From CBFDBT01 sp965603115 (lineage in GTDB: Bacteria; Pseudomonadota; Alphaproteobacteria; Sphingomonadales; Kordiimonadaceae): a stretch of DNA of 12,675 bases. The notes below the pieces were generated by a model. The model saw nothing but the letters and a program-made list of their open reading frames with translations, was not told the origin of the DNA and did not search any database. The DNA lies in NCBI GenBank assembly GCA_965603115.1, contig CBFDBT010000060.1:1-12675 (forward strand), given 5' to 3'. Each line of letters opens with the position of its first letter. Position 1 is the stretch's first letter. Positions 1 to 8,050 of this stretch are shown piece after piece. The position numbers and the translations under genes are program-made.

Positions 1-46
1 AATCATAATCCGCGTGTCGGGGGTTCAAGTCCCTCCTCGGCTACCA
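1..46 (+). tRNA. 3' half of tRNA-Met-type gene (anticodon CAT), cut by window start
   Basis: The window starts at about tRNA residue 31. Residues read as anticodon loop with CAT at bases 4-6, flanked by T33 and A37; anticodon-stem 3' strand TCCGC; variable loop GTGTC; T arm GGGGG-TTCAAGT-CCCTC (one G-U pair); acceptor 3' strand CTCGGCT; discriminator A; encoded CCA at 44-46. A CAT anticodon fits elongator tRNA-Met, or tRNA-Ile2 if lysidine-modified; the overall sequence resembles alphaproteobacterial elongator tRNA-Met. The 5' half is outside the window, so whether the gene is intact cannot be seen. It is the probable integration target of the island that follows. Confidence 0.8.
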
Positions 47-55
47 TATATGTCA
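1..55 (+). repeat. Left attachment-site copy (55-bp direct repeat, tRNA 3' half)
   Basis: Bases 1-55 are identical to 11817-11871. The identity covers the tRNA from the anticodon loop to CCA plus nine bases (TATATGTCA), then breaks at base 56 (A against T). A direct repeat containing a tRNA 3' end is the standard product of integration by a tyrosine recombinase. The repeat could extend left of the window, but an intact tRNA would need G at position 30 to pair with C40, whereas the other copy has C there, so identity probably ends close to base 1. Confidence 0.85.
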
Positions 56-266
56 ATTATATCAATGACTTATTAATTTAGGTTGAGATTTTACAATCAT
101 ATTTTTCGATTTTATCAAATAGCCTCTATGTGATCTGTCCAACTTATAATGGCAGTGACCTTAAGCTATCAATCATCACCTATGTTAACCTGATATTTTT
201 GATCAGATTCGGACAGTAATGGTTGCGTCTCTCATGGATATACATGGTTTAATATTAAAATTAGAC
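56..266. other. Left island end, non-coding; possible att arm region
   Basis: No credible gene is present between the tRNA and the TetR gene. The stretch is AT-rich. It contains GTGATCTG at 130-137, an 8-mer that also occurs in the right-end repeat array (11717-11724), a GTGA at 155-158 and an inverted GTGA at 176-179. Bases 108-140 resemble the flank to the right of the second repeat (11889-11917), sharing GATTTTA and ATCTGTCC. This suggests the arm of a recombinase attachment site rather than ordinary spacer DNA. Confidence 0.4.
60..72 (+). promoter_or_regulatory. Candidate IHF-binding site beside left att
   Basis: TATCAATGACTTA matches the IHF consensus WATCAANNNNTTR at every defined position, in AT-rich DNA five bases from the repeat end. 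IHF bends attP DNA in lambda-type integration. A mirror-image perfect match lies near the right copy at 11754-11766. The match is seen directly; the function is inferred. Confidence 0.45.
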
Positions 267-295
267 TTGAATTTAAAAATAAAGTCACCTATAAA
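267..295 (+). promoter_or_regulatory. Probable sigma-70 promoter of the TetR gene
   Basis: TTGAAT (267-272) and TATAAA (290-295) are separated by an ideal 17 bp. The start point would fall near base 302, giving a leader of about 12 nt that still includes the AAGGTGA ribosome site (303-309) before ATG 314. CATG-N6-CATG at 233-246 lies upstream and could be a regulator half-site pair, but this is weak. Confidence 0.45.
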
Positions 296-313
296 TTTAG
301 AAAAGGTGATGAT

Positions 314-931
314 ATGACAGGTTTAAGAGCTAAACAAAAAGCGCAGCGGCGCAAAATGATCGAACAAGCAGCGGGGCAACTCTTTGAAGGTAGAGGGTTT
401 TCTGTAACAACTATTGAAGATATTGCCGAGGCAGCATTGGTGTCCCCGGCAACTGTCTATAACTATTATGGCAATAAAGGAGAGCTACTTCTCGCACTTA
501 TAGCGCACGGAGAAGAGGCCACTCGCGCCAAAATCAATGAGTTTGAGCAGCGCGCAGAAAGCGAAGATCCTGCAGACCTGCTGTCGGATATCATTAGTTT
601 TAATATGCAGGACACCCTTAAATACATGTCTCGGGAATTGTGGGGTCATGTGGTTGCTTATGTTGCGACAACATCTGATCCTGATGTAGCCCAGCGTTAT
701 CTTGCGGAAATTGCTGATGACTTATCTGCTGCACTGGCGGCTGCATTACAAAAATACTGCGATTTGGGTATATTAAAACCGATTGATACTAAAAATTATG
801 CCTACCTTATGACCCGATTAGAGCGGAATCATTTCATCGGCTTTATCTACCTTAAATCTATGACAGTTGAAGAAATGCTGGCCGGAGTAAAAAAAGACAT
901 TACATTGTTGGTTCAAACATTAAGAGCCTAA
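314..931 (+). CDS. TetR/AcrR-family transcriptional regulator
   Basis: A 205-residue one-component repressor-type protein, the usual length for the family. Residues about 12-60 form the TetR N-terminal DNA-binding domain: the helix that starts with RRKMIEQAA, then the HTH with TTIEDIAEAALVSPATVYNYY and the typical following NKGELL. The C-terminal ligand-binding half (about 65-205) is all-helical in appearance and not assignable to a ligand. ATG 314 follows AAGGTGA at good spacing. It lies first in the island, in the same direction as the catabolic genes but separated by a terminator-like hairpin, so it probably has its own transcript. By position it is the likely local regulator of the receptor and catabolic operon, perhaps relieved by a pathway intermediate; no operator could be identified with confidence. 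Confidence 0.9.
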   Translation: MTGLRAKQKAQRRKMIEQAAGQLFEGRGFSVTTIEDIAEAALVSPATVYNYYGNKGELLLALIAHGEEATRAKINEFEQRAESEDPADLLSDIISFNMQDTLKYMSRELWGHVVAYVATTSDPDVAQRYLAEIADDLSAALAAALQKYCDLGILKPIDTKNYAYLMTRLERNHFIGFIYLKSMTVEEMLAGVKKDITLLVQTLRA

Positions 932-970
932 CCATTTCTACAAGACCATGTTTATACAGGATAATTGATA

Positions 971-1003
971 CCGCCAGACTTGAACAGCTGGCGGTTATAT
1001 TTT
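971..1003 (+). terminator. Probable rho-independent terminator after TetR gene
   Basis: A perfect 7-bp GC-rich stem, CCGCCAG (971-977) with CTGGCGG (988-994), a 10-nt loop and the tail TTATATTTT. It separates the regulator from the receptor transcript. Confidence 0.7.
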
Positions 1004-1044
1004 GCTAAAACGATAGTAAATAATAGTCATTAGTAATTTTAAAG

Positions 1045-1075
1045 TTGACTATATATTTATTGTTCGCCATATTAT
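1045..1075 (+). promoter_or_regulatory. Candidate promoter of receptor/catabolic operon
   Basis: TTGACT (1045-1050) is five of six to the -35 consensus, and TATTAT (1070-1075) is five of six to the -10 consensus, at a rather long 19-bp spacing; CATATT at 17 bp is the alternative. The start point would be near 1082, about 23 nt before the ATG. This is the only plausible promoter between the TetR terminator and the receptor gene, so it probably drives at least the receptor. Confidence 0.4.
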
Positions 1076-1104
1076 TTCTATCAAATAAAAATGGGAGAAC
1101 TACG

Positions 1105-3531
1105 ATGTCTGCGAATTATAAAATAACGATGGTGGCCCTTATGTCATCTACAGCATTGTCTATCAGTGCGCCAGTCGTGGCACAGGATGCTAATGAAGCT
1201 GTGTTAGAAGAAATAGTTGTTACGGCGACCCGCCGCGCTACAAGCGTGCAGGATATTCCTTATAATATTTCTGCGGTATCAGGAGCAAGTATTGAGCGCG
1301 CACAAATGCAAGACGCTGCTGAATTGCTTCGCTCAATGGCTGGTGTTGCTGTTGCTGATACGGGAATGCGTAACGCAGGTGTTGTTTCAACAATCAAAAT
1401 TCGCGGCCTTAATGTTGATACTGGGGGTCGTGCAGATTATGCCGTCATGGCCGCACCAACTGTGGCAAGTTATATTAATGACACCCCCCTTCATGTTGGG
1501 ATGATGCTGAAAGATCTTGAACGCGTAGAAGTCCTTCGTGGTCCACAGGGTACGCTTTATGGTGCCGGATCTCTTGGTGGTGCAGTTCGCTATATTACTA
1601 ACAAACCAGATCTTAAAGAATTTAGCGGAAGTGTTAAAGGTAGCGCAAGCACGACAAAAGCGTCAGGCGGCATTAGCTGGACAGGTGATGTTGTTTTGAA
1701 TGTTCCCCTTAGTGAGCAATTCGCTGTACGCTTAGTAGGTAGTCGCGTTGATAACGCGGGTATCATAGATTATCGTAATGTCTACGAAACAGATGCGAGT
1801 GGCGCACCGGTAGCGCCTGATGGAATTCTAACACCTACAGCTACATATAATATTGTTAAAGATGCTGATTTTGGCAAATCATGGTTCTTCCGTGGTACCG
1901 CTTTGTTTGAGCCAAATGATACGTTCAATATAACAATGAGTTATACTCGTCAGAGTGATGAAACGGGTGGTCGCCGAGCAACGTCTGCTGGTCATGACGA
2001 TGGTTGGGGAAATCCGTATGGTGATTATGAGCTTGGCTCTGTTCAGGTAGAATCATCAGAAGCTGACGTTGAAATGTTTGCAGCAGAAATTAATGTAGAC
2101 CTTGGTTTTGCAACACTGACATCATCAACATCAAAGTTTAAAACATCAGGCAACAGCATCAGTGAAAATACTGGTTATTACTCACAACAAGGTTGGTGGG
2201 CATGGTATTACAACCCTGCACGTCCTCTAGCGGTTCCTGCGCGTAGCTATGGCAATGAAGCATTCGTTCAAGAAGCGCGTCTCGTTTCTAATGGTGAAGG
2301 TCCCCTCAGCTGGATAGCTGGTGTATATTATCAGGATCATGATAATATTGCAGCACAACAAAGCTACATGTATGGAGCACTTGATCATGCCCTCGCTCTG
2401 TATGGTGGAACATTTCCTGTTTGGCTTGATTGGGTCAATGCTGATAGCGGAGATCAGGACTGGGATTATAACTCCCTTACAACATCCAAAGAACTAGCCT
2501 TCTATGGTGAGGTCACTTATGATGTATCAGAGCAATTCCATGTAACTGCTGGTGCGCGTTGGTTCGATAGTGAAGTGACAACTGATGCTGATATGATCTT
2601 CCCATGGTTTGTATCCGGTGGTGCCGTGGCAAATGCTACTGAAAAGAACAAAGATGTGTTGTTCAAGGTTAACCTTTCTTATGACGTAACTGATGATGCC
2701 ATGGTTTTTGGTACATTCTCGCAAGGCTATCGTCGTGGTGGTGCTAATGCTGTGCCGGTACCTGTCCTTGCAGATGGTGGGCCATGGTATGGTGAAGATG
2801 ACGCTTGGTTCAAGTATGGTGCCGATAGTGTTGACAACTTTGAAATTGGCGCGAAGGGTAAAACTGATGCTTTCTCATATACCGTGAGTGCCTTTTATGT
2901 TGATTGGTCAGATCCACAGTTAAACACAGCGTCACCAAATGGTGGCTTCTTTGTAGTTGGCAACTCTGGAGGTGTTGGCAATAAATACGATGTAGCGCCT
3001 AACAAAGCGACCACAAAAGGCTTTGAGGTAGAGTTGATTGGTGAGTTAGCTGATAATTTACGTGCTACGGTTGGTTACGCTTATGTCGATGCTAAATTAG
3101 ACGGCGACATGTATGGTCAGGATGGTTTTGTCGATGCGCCAGATGGCAACAAGCTTCCTGGTGTGCCACAACATATGTTTAATGTAGCTCTTGATTACCA
3201 AACAGCAGTTACTGATAACATTATGTTCTACGGTCGTCTTGACGGATACCTACAGTCTGAGGTCGAAAACAGTGTAAATGTTACTGGTGTTTCAATCTAT
3301 GGTGAAACCCTTCCAAGCTTCTCACTTTGGAATGTAAATGGTACATTTGCATGGGAAAACGTTGATGTTTCAATCTTTGTTAAGAACGTATTCAATAACA
3401 AAGGTATCACTGGTGTTCGCTCAGAAGGATGGGGTGGCACTCTCCCATCTGTAAACTACTATGGTAGTGGTGCAAACCACGACATCGCATTGCCACGCAC
3501 TATAGGTGTGGCTCTAAAGTATAACTTCTAA
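1105..3531 (+). CDS. TonB-dependent outer-membrane receptor
   Basis: An 808-residue outer-membrane receptor for TonB-ExbBD-energised uptake. ATG 1105 was chosen over an in-frame TTG at 1045 because GGGAGA (1093-1098) is well spaced from it and because a clean signal peptide then starts at residue 1 and ends near ...VVAQ/D (about residue 27). A TonB box EEIVVTA lies at residues 35-41. The plug domain follows (about 45-165), with VEVLRGPQGTLYGAGSLGG at 141-159, and then a beta-barrel rich in alternating aromatic strands. The protein ends in LKYNF, with the C-terminal Phe needed for BAM recognition. This sequence class is usually given to receptors for organic compounds as well as siderophores; genes downstream suggest an organic nitrogen/carbon source rather than iron. 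The ligand cannot be read from sequence. Confidence 0.95.
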   Translation: MSANYKITMVALMSSTALSISAPVVAQDANEAVLEEIVVTATRRATSVQDIPYNISAVSGASIERAQMQDAAELLRSMAGVAVADTGMRNAGVVSTIKIRGLNVDTGGRADYAVMAAPTVASYINDTPLHVGMMLKDLERVEVLRGPQGTLYGAGSLGGAVRYITNKPDLKEFSGSVKGSASTTKASGGISWTGDVVLNVPLSEQFAVRLVGSRVDNAGIIDYRNVYETDASGAPVAPDGILTPTATYNIVKDADFGKSWFFRGTALFEPNDTFNITMSYTRQSDETGGRRATSAGHDDGWGNPYGDYELGSVQVESSEADVEMFAAEINVDLGFATLTSSTSKFKTSGNSISENTGYYSQQGWWAWYYNPARPLAVPARSYGNEAFVQEARLVSNGEGPLSWIAGVYYQDHDNIAAQQSYMYGALDHALALYGGTFPVWLDWVNADSGDQDWDYNSLTTSKELAFYGEVTYDVSEQFHVTAGARWFDSEVTTDADMIFPWFVSGGAVANATEKNKDVLFKVNLSYDVTDDAMVFGTFSQGYRRGGANAVPVPVLADGGPWYGEDDAWFKYGADSVDNFEIGAKGKTDAFSYTVSAFYVDWSDPQLNTASPNGGFFVVGNSGGVGNKYDVAPNKATTKGFEVELIGELADNLRATVGYAYVDAKLDGDMYGQDGFVDAPDGNKLPGVPQHMFNVALDYQTAVTDNIMFYGRLDGYLQSEVENSVNVTGVSIYGETLPSFSLWNVNGTFAWENVDVSIFVKNVFNNKGITGVRSEGWGGTLPSVNYYGSGANHDIALPRTIGVALKYNF

Positions 3532-3540
3532 GTAATTGGC

Positions 3541-3579
3541 TAAGGGCTGGAGGCAATAATAGTTGCATTCCGGCCCTTA
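3541..3579 (+). terminator. Stem-loop between receptor and downstream operon
   Basis: TAAGGGCTGGA (3541-3551) pairs with TCCGGCCCTTA (3569-3579) over 11 bp with one G-U pair, and an inner GCAA/TTGC stem extends it. No T-run follows, so complete factor-independent termination is doubtful. It more likely stabilises the receptor mRNA 3' end or lets only part of the transcription continue into the enzymes. No strong promoter is visible in 3580-3631. Confidence 0.55.
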
Positions 3580-3631
3580 ACTATCACATGGTTGATATCC
3601 ATTATGTCAATCAACAAGGAAGGTGCGTCTG

Positions 3632-5188
3632 ATGCAAAAGACCATTCAACATATTAATCAATTGATGAAAGAGCGAAAAGCTGATGAAGCAATCGCCGCC
3701 TGTCATCAATTGATTAATATGTATCCTGATCGCATTGAAGGGTGGCTCCATCTCGGTTGGATTTCCCAATCTCAGTCGAATATTACTCAACAACTTGATT
3801 GTGCCGAAAAGGTGGTTGCAATTGAACCCTCTTCTATTTCGGGACAAATGCTTTTGTTAGAAGCCTTAATGAACAATGGCCAGCTTGCAGAAGCAAATAA
3901 AACTTTAAAAATATTACATAGCCTAGCTGGTCAGGATGCTAGGCTATGGAGTAAGTTGGGAGAAGTTCATACGCAGGTAGGAAATCTTCATGATGCGTAT
4001 CATTGTTATGATCAAGCGCGTATTTTTTTAAAGGACGAACCTCAAACATTATATAACTGCGCATCTGCAGCTCTCGCTGTTGGAAAGCTCGCTGAGGCCG
4101 ACACGCAATATTCTAAGGTAATTAGGCTCAATCCAAGTGATTGTGATGCTTATTATAATCGTGCCGGGCTGCGAAAACAAACCAAAGAGAGCAATCATAT
4201 TCCAGAAATAAAAATTGGTATAGAAAAGAACAAGCACAATCAGCAAGGATTAGTGCCGCTCTATTATGCGCTTGCTAAAGAATATGAAGATTTGGGAGAA
4301 AATGCCTTTTCCTTCAGCGCCTTAAAAAATGGTGCAGACCTTCGCAGCAGCTTACTGAATTATAACGTGCAAGACGATGTCTCTGCTATGGCGAAAATTG
4401 CTGAATGTATGACAGGACAGTTTTTCTCAAATAAAGTTGTTCAGGGCAAATCCCCAAGCGATACCCCACTATTTATTCTCGGGCTGCCGCGTTCTGGCAC
4501 CACTCTTGTTGAGCGCATTTTAGCTAGTCATTCTAAAGTAGAAAGTCTGGGCGAAGCGCCTGACTTTGCCATGGCCTTAACTCGATTGGCTGGAAAAGTT
4601 AGCTCTAAAGAGGAATTAATAGAAAAATCAATCTCGCTAAATTTTGACGCTCTGGGCAATGATTATACTGACAGTACCCGAGGCCGTGGAATAAAAGCCC
4701 CATACCTCATCGACAAAACGCCCGCCAATTTCCTCTATATTGGGCTGATAGCCAAAGCGCTACCGAACGCAAAGATTATCCACTTGCGCCGCAATCCAAT
4801 GGATAGCTGCTATGCGATGTATAAAACTCTCTTTCGTATGGGCTATCCTTTTTCCTACTCATTAGAAGATTTGGGCGCATATTATGTTGCTTATCATGGA
4901 CTTATGGAGCATTGGCGCCGTGAACTACCCGATCGTATTTTGGATGTTGATTATGAGGTGCTCGTCGCAAATCAGGAAGACCAATCACGCCGCATGATAG
5001 AGCGCTGTGGGTTAGAGTGGGAAGATGCCTGTCTTGATTTTCATGCAAATAAAAGCGCGTCCGCGACCGCCAGTGCAGCGCAGGTTCGGCAGCCGATATA
5101 CAAAAGCAGTGTCGAAAAGTGGCGCCACTATGAAAGCGAATTAGCGCCGCTCAAAGCAATATTTGAAGATGCGGGAATTGCAGTATGA
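3632..5188 (+). CDS. TPR-repeat sulfotransferase-family protein
   Basis: A 518-residue fusion of N-terminal tetratricopeptide-like helices (about residues 1-235, with repeats visible around 34-66, 102-133 and 138-170) and a C-terminal PAPS-dependent sulfotransferase domain. The 5'-phosphosulfate loop GLPRSGTT is at 284-291, the 3'-phosphate segment with LRRNPMDSCYAMY at 385-397, and the family's C-terminal QVRQPIYKSSVEKWRHYE at 484-501. ATG 3632 is preferred over GTG 3623 because AAGGAAGG (3616-3623) is then correctly spaced. It overlaps the next gene by ATGA, so they are co-translated. No signal peptide, so it should be cytoplasmic. Sulfotransferases of this type often sit beside TonB-dependent receptors in alphaproteobacteria (recalled, not checked); their acceptor is generally unknown. 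Its role in a catabolic operon is unexplained. The first 90 bases of the gene carry a striking inverted repeat. Confidence 0.9.
   Translation: MQKTIQHINQLMKERKADEAIAACHQLINMYPDRIEGWLHLGWISQSQSNITQQLDCAEKVVAIEPSSISGQMLLLEALMNNGQLAEANKTLKILHSLAGQDARLWSKLGEVHTQVGNLHDAYHCYDQARIFLKDEPQTLYNCASAALAVGKLAEADTQYSKVIRLNPSDCDAYYNRAGLRKQTKESNHIPEIKIGIEKNKHNQQGLVPLYYALAKEYEDLGENAFSFSALKNGADLRSSLLNYNVQDDVSAMAKIAECMTGQFFSNKVVQGKSPSDTPLFILGLPRSGTTLVERILASHSKVESLGEAPDFAMALTRLAGKVSSKEELIEKSISLNFDALGNDYTDSTRGRGIKAPYLIDKTPANFLYIGLIAKALPNAKIIHLRRNPMDSCYAMYKTLFRMGYPFSYSLEDLGAYYVAYHGLMEHWRRELPDRILDVDYEVLVANQEDQSRRMIERCGLEWEDACLDFHANKSASATASAAQVRQPIYKSSVEKWRHYESELAPLKAIFEDAGIAV
3649..3722 (+). repeat. Perfect 20-bp inverted repeat inside sulfotransferase gene start
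   Basis: Arms 3649-3668 and 3703-3722 are exact reverse complements with a 34-bp spacer. Each arm contains the palindrome ATCAATTGAT, so the arms are also partial direct repeats. It begins 18 bases after the start codon. In mRNA it would form a 20-bp AU-rich hairpin; in DNA it offers two identical palindromic sites. Confidence 0.8.
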
Positions 5189-6834
5189 GAATGCTTGTGA
5201 TCATAGCTGCCCTTTTGAGCATAATGAGTACGGTGGCTTTCACTGTTGATAGACCTATGGATGGGCGCCTCGAACTTGCTGTAGATGGGGCCTTGGTTAA
5301 GTCACATGTTTTGCGCGATACCATTGGTGTTACAAAAGACGCACAATTTCGTTGGAATGAGCTCCCGAAATTTTCTTTTGCTTTTGTGCAAGAAGGAAAG
5401 GCGATTATACCCATAATTTCAGGGGCAATTGCCAGTGACCACCCCAATTGGGAATGGGTTTTATCTCCGGGGAATATTATTCCTGTCAAAGGCGGGCAAA
5501 GCCTTTCACTTCCTGTGGCATTGATGGAAAAGAATGAAAACTGCATTCATAATGGTGTTTTATCTCTGGAAATTTATCAGGGAAAGACGCCAAGCAAAGC
5601 CCATCTTTCTATCGCTAGCGAAACCTGCCTCTATGTTAAGTTTGATTTGGACGCTGAATTTGATGCTGAGTGGACGAGTGAGCCTCAAGAGCAGTCCGCA
5701 CCAACAATTGCCGCTTACAAGCGTGAGCAAGCCCATAACCTTCCCACAAAGCCGATAACCGATTTAATCACAGCCTACCCTGATGTGAACCCGGATGGCA
5801 TAGCAGAATCTGCGCGCATACAGCCAGAAAACATGTCTCATTTTGGTGTTCTTCTTGAAGGCGTACATTATGTGAGTGGCTGCCAAACCCGCACCGGCAC
5901 TTACCCCCACTGCGGTCAGATGCTAATGCCCTCATATTCCTTCGCCAAGTCGATCGTTGCCTCTTTTGCCCTAATGCGGCTTGAAAAATTATACCCGGGC
6001 GTCGGGCAGCTAAAGGTCGCTGATTATGTGCCCGAATGCCAAGGCGAGGCGTGGCAGGACGTACGGTTTATTGATGCGCTAAACATGGCAACGGGTAATC
6101 ATAACTCTACTAAACCTGAAGCTGATGAAGATTCTAAAGAGTATATTCCTCTTTTCACAACCAAGACGCATGCTGAGAAATTAAAATTTACTTGTGAGCA
6201 TTTCCCTCATAAAGCGGCACCAGGTGAAGTGTTTGTTTATCACACATCTGATACCTATATTTTGGGCACTGCTCTTAATGCTTTCTGGCGTTCAAAAAAG
6301 GGCGCTGAAGCGGACTTTTTTGATGACATAATTGTTAAAGATATATTCGAGCCTCTGGGATTGAGTGCTTCTGCAAAATGGACACGACGCACCTATGATG
6401 ATGTAGCACAACCATTTTCCGGTTGGGGGCTACTGCTTAACCGAAATGACTTTGCCAAGCTGGTCTGGTTTATTGGCGGCCATAACAAAGCATTGCAGCC
6501 GCATGATGTTTTTGCATCAGACCTGTATAAGTCTGTCATGCAGAACGATGATAATGATAGAGGCATGGCAGCAGAGCAAATATCTAGACCAAATGCTAAT
6601 GGGCTTATCAAATACAACAAGGGGTTCTGGGTTTATAATATTCAGCAAAAGCTTAATTGTACCAAAGAAAAGTGGTTGCCGTTTATGTCAGGCTACGGAG
6701 GGTTATCCGCTGTGATACTACCTAATGAAATGGGCTTTTATAACATCAGCGATGGCGGCAAGCATGCTTTTTTAGAAGCTCTTTATGAGCTTGATAAAAT
6801 AAGGCCACTCTGTGGGGAGCCAAATAATGATTGA
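5185..6834 (+). CDS. Secreted serine hydrolase, beta-lactamase/NylB-like fold
   Basis: A 549-residue protein with an N-terminal hydrophobic signal (MRMLVIIAALLSIMSTVAF), so periplasmic or membrane-anchored. Residues about 20-190 form an N-terminal region that I do not recognise. The remainder is a serine beta-lactamase-like domain (class C / CubicO / 6-aminohexanoate-dimer hydrolase group): nucleophile motif S252-F-A-K255, a second motif with Y352-H-T-S-D, and a late SGYGG segment in the place of the KTG box. The enzymes of this fold cleave amides, peptides, esters or lactams; true antibiotic resistance is unlikely given the length and divergent third motif. Cysteine pairs (C233/C243, C120/C148) could form disulfides in the periplasm. 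The start ATG overlaps the sulfotransferase stop (ATGA). By position it probably opens the substrate taken up by the receptor, before inner-membrane transport. Confidence 0.85.
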   Translation: MRMLVIIAALLSIMSTVAFTVDRPMDGRLELAVDGALVKSHVLRDTIGVTKDAQFRWNELPKFSFAFVQEGKAIIPIISGAIASDHPNWEWVLSPGNIIPVKGGQSLSLPVALMEKNENCIHNGVLSLEIYQGKTPSKAHLSIASETCLYVKFDLDAEFDAEWTSEPQEQSAPTIAAYKREQAHNLPTKPITDLITAYPDVNPDGIAESARIQPENMSHFGVLLEGVHYVSGCQTRTGTYPHCGQMLMPSYSFAKSIVASFALMRLEKLYPGVGQLKVADYVPECQGEAWQDVRFIDALNMATGNHNSTKPEADEDSKEYIPLFTTKTHAEKLKFTCEHFPHKAAPGEVFVYHTSDTYILGTALNAFWRSKKGAEADFFDDIIVKDIFEPLGLSASAKWTRRTYDDVAQPFSGWGLLLNRNDFAKLVWFIGGHNKALQPHDVFASDLYKSVMQNDDNDRGMAAEQISRPNANGLIKYNKGFWVYNIQQKLNCTKEKWLPFMSGYGGLSAVILPNEMGFYNISDGGKHAFLEALYELDKIRPLCGEPNND

Positions 6835-8047
6835 TACAACGAATATCACCACTAAAACTGGATTTTCTATGCCTAAGGCAGCACCGGAGGGATTAATTGC
6901 GGCACTCTTGCTCTCGTTCCTTTCAACTGCGGGACTATTTTACGTAAACTTGGGTGGCGCTTTTTTATCGGCCTTTGTAGATGGCTTGGGGCTTAGCTTG
7001 GAGACCGCAGGCTATATCACAGCTGCCAATAAATATGGTGCCGCCTTTGGTGCACTGATGGCGGTATTTTCTGCTGGGCGTCTCCCATGGCGCAAAGTGG
7101 CCTATACAGTGCTCGTTATTATTATAGCGATAGACTTTCTATCCATGACCATACGCGATGGCGACGCACTCATCGCCATACGTTTTCTGCAAGGGTCTTT
7201 CGGTGGTTTTTTGGTTGGTACAGGCTTTAGCGTGATTGCGCGCACAAAGTCCCCTGACCGTGTTTTTGGCATGTTGCTTGTTGTGCAATATAGTTTTGGC
7301 AGCATCGGCATAATGTTTGTGCCAGGTTTGGTTCAAAGCATGGGGTATAGCGCTGTTTTTTGGGCCTTGATAATTTTCAGCTCAATAACATTATTGATGG
7401 TGCCCTTCATAGCTGACTATACAACAAAGCATCACAAGGCCGAGAGTAAAACTGATGGTTGGCTTGATGGGGTTGCTATCAGACCGCTTGGTTTGGCTCT
7501 AATGGCTATTTTCTTATTCCAAGCAGCCAATATGGGCGTAGCGGATTACGTTTTTGAGTTGGGCAAGGATAAGGGATTAACCACAGATAAAATGAGCACA
7601 ATGGTTAGCGTGGCTAACTGGGTGGCCATTGGTGGCGCTGTGCTGGTTTATGTTTTTGGTGTGCGTTTCGGGCGTGCGTTGCCTATATCTTTGGGTTTGA
7701 TCATTGCTATTGCTGGTACCATGGCATTCCATTGGTCAGGGTCTTCCACGATCTATTTCCTTGCCAATGCCATCACCGGCGTGATGTGGGCATTCTTGAT
7801 CCCCTATTTACTTGGGCTTGCATCGGCCTTTGATGAAAAAGGCCGTACAGCTGCTATGGCAGGGTTCGTCTCCAAGATGGGGCTGGCTTCAGGGCCGATG
7901 ATAGCCGCCATGCTCGTTGGTGAAGGCAATTTCACAGTAATACTTAATCTTGCCGCAGTAGGACTTGTTCTGTGCGCTGCGGTGGCTTACGTCCCGGCAA
8001 AAATGCTGGACCAAAAATCTAACAATGATAATACAGGAAAGGCGTAA
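6827..8047 (+). CDS. MFS transporter
   Basis: A 406-residue inner-membrane protein with about twelve hydrophobic segments in two halves, divided by a charged cytoplasmic loop near residues 192-215 (TKHHKAESKTDGW). The first half has a RGDA-type loop and IRFLQGSFGGFLVGTGF, as expected of a major facilitator. ATG 6827 was chosen because GGGGAG (6814-6819) is spaced 7 nt from it; an in-frame GTG at 6812 lies on that ribosome site and is rejected. The gene overlaps the hydrolase gene by 8 bp, so translation is coupled. It most likely imports the periplasmic hydrolysis product, although export cannot be excluded from sequence. Confidence 0.88.
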   Translation: MIDTTNITTKTGFSMPKAAPEGLIAALLLSFLSTAGLFYVNLGGAFLSAFVDGLGLSLETAGYITAANKYGAAFGALMAVFSAGRLPWRKVAYTVLVIIIAIDFLSMTIRDGDALIAIRFLQGSFGGFLVGTGFSVIARTKSPDRVFGMLLVVQYSFGSIGIMFVPGLVQSMGYSAVFWALIIFSSITLLMVPFIADYTTKHHKAESKTDGWLDGVAIRPLGLALMAIFLFQAANMGVADYVFELGKDKGLTTDKMSTMVSVANWVAIGGAVLVYVFGVRFGRALPISLGLIIAIAGTMAFHWSGSSTIYFLANAITGVMWAFLIPYLLGLASAFDEKGRTAAMAGFVSKMGLASGPMIAAMLVGEGNFTVILNLAAVGLVLCAAVAYVPAKMLDQKSNNDNTGKA

Positions 8048-8050
8048 GCC

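Noticed and set aside
145..150. TATAAT as a promoter -10 element for the TetR gene
   Set aside because: No acceptable -35 lies 15-19 bp upstream, and TTGAAT-17-TATAAA at 267-295 is a better promoter much nearer the gene.
1045..1104. Extended start of the first receptor at TTG 1045
   Set aside because: TTG 1045 coincides with the candidate -35 element, has no ribosome site, and would put 20 residues before a normal signal peptide. ATG 1105 has a well-spaced GGGAGA.
5185..6834. Antibiotic-resistance beta-lactamase
   Set aside because: The fold and SxxK motif match, but the length, the N-terminal extension, the missing KTG triad and the catabolic operon context favour an amide, ester or lactam hydrolase.
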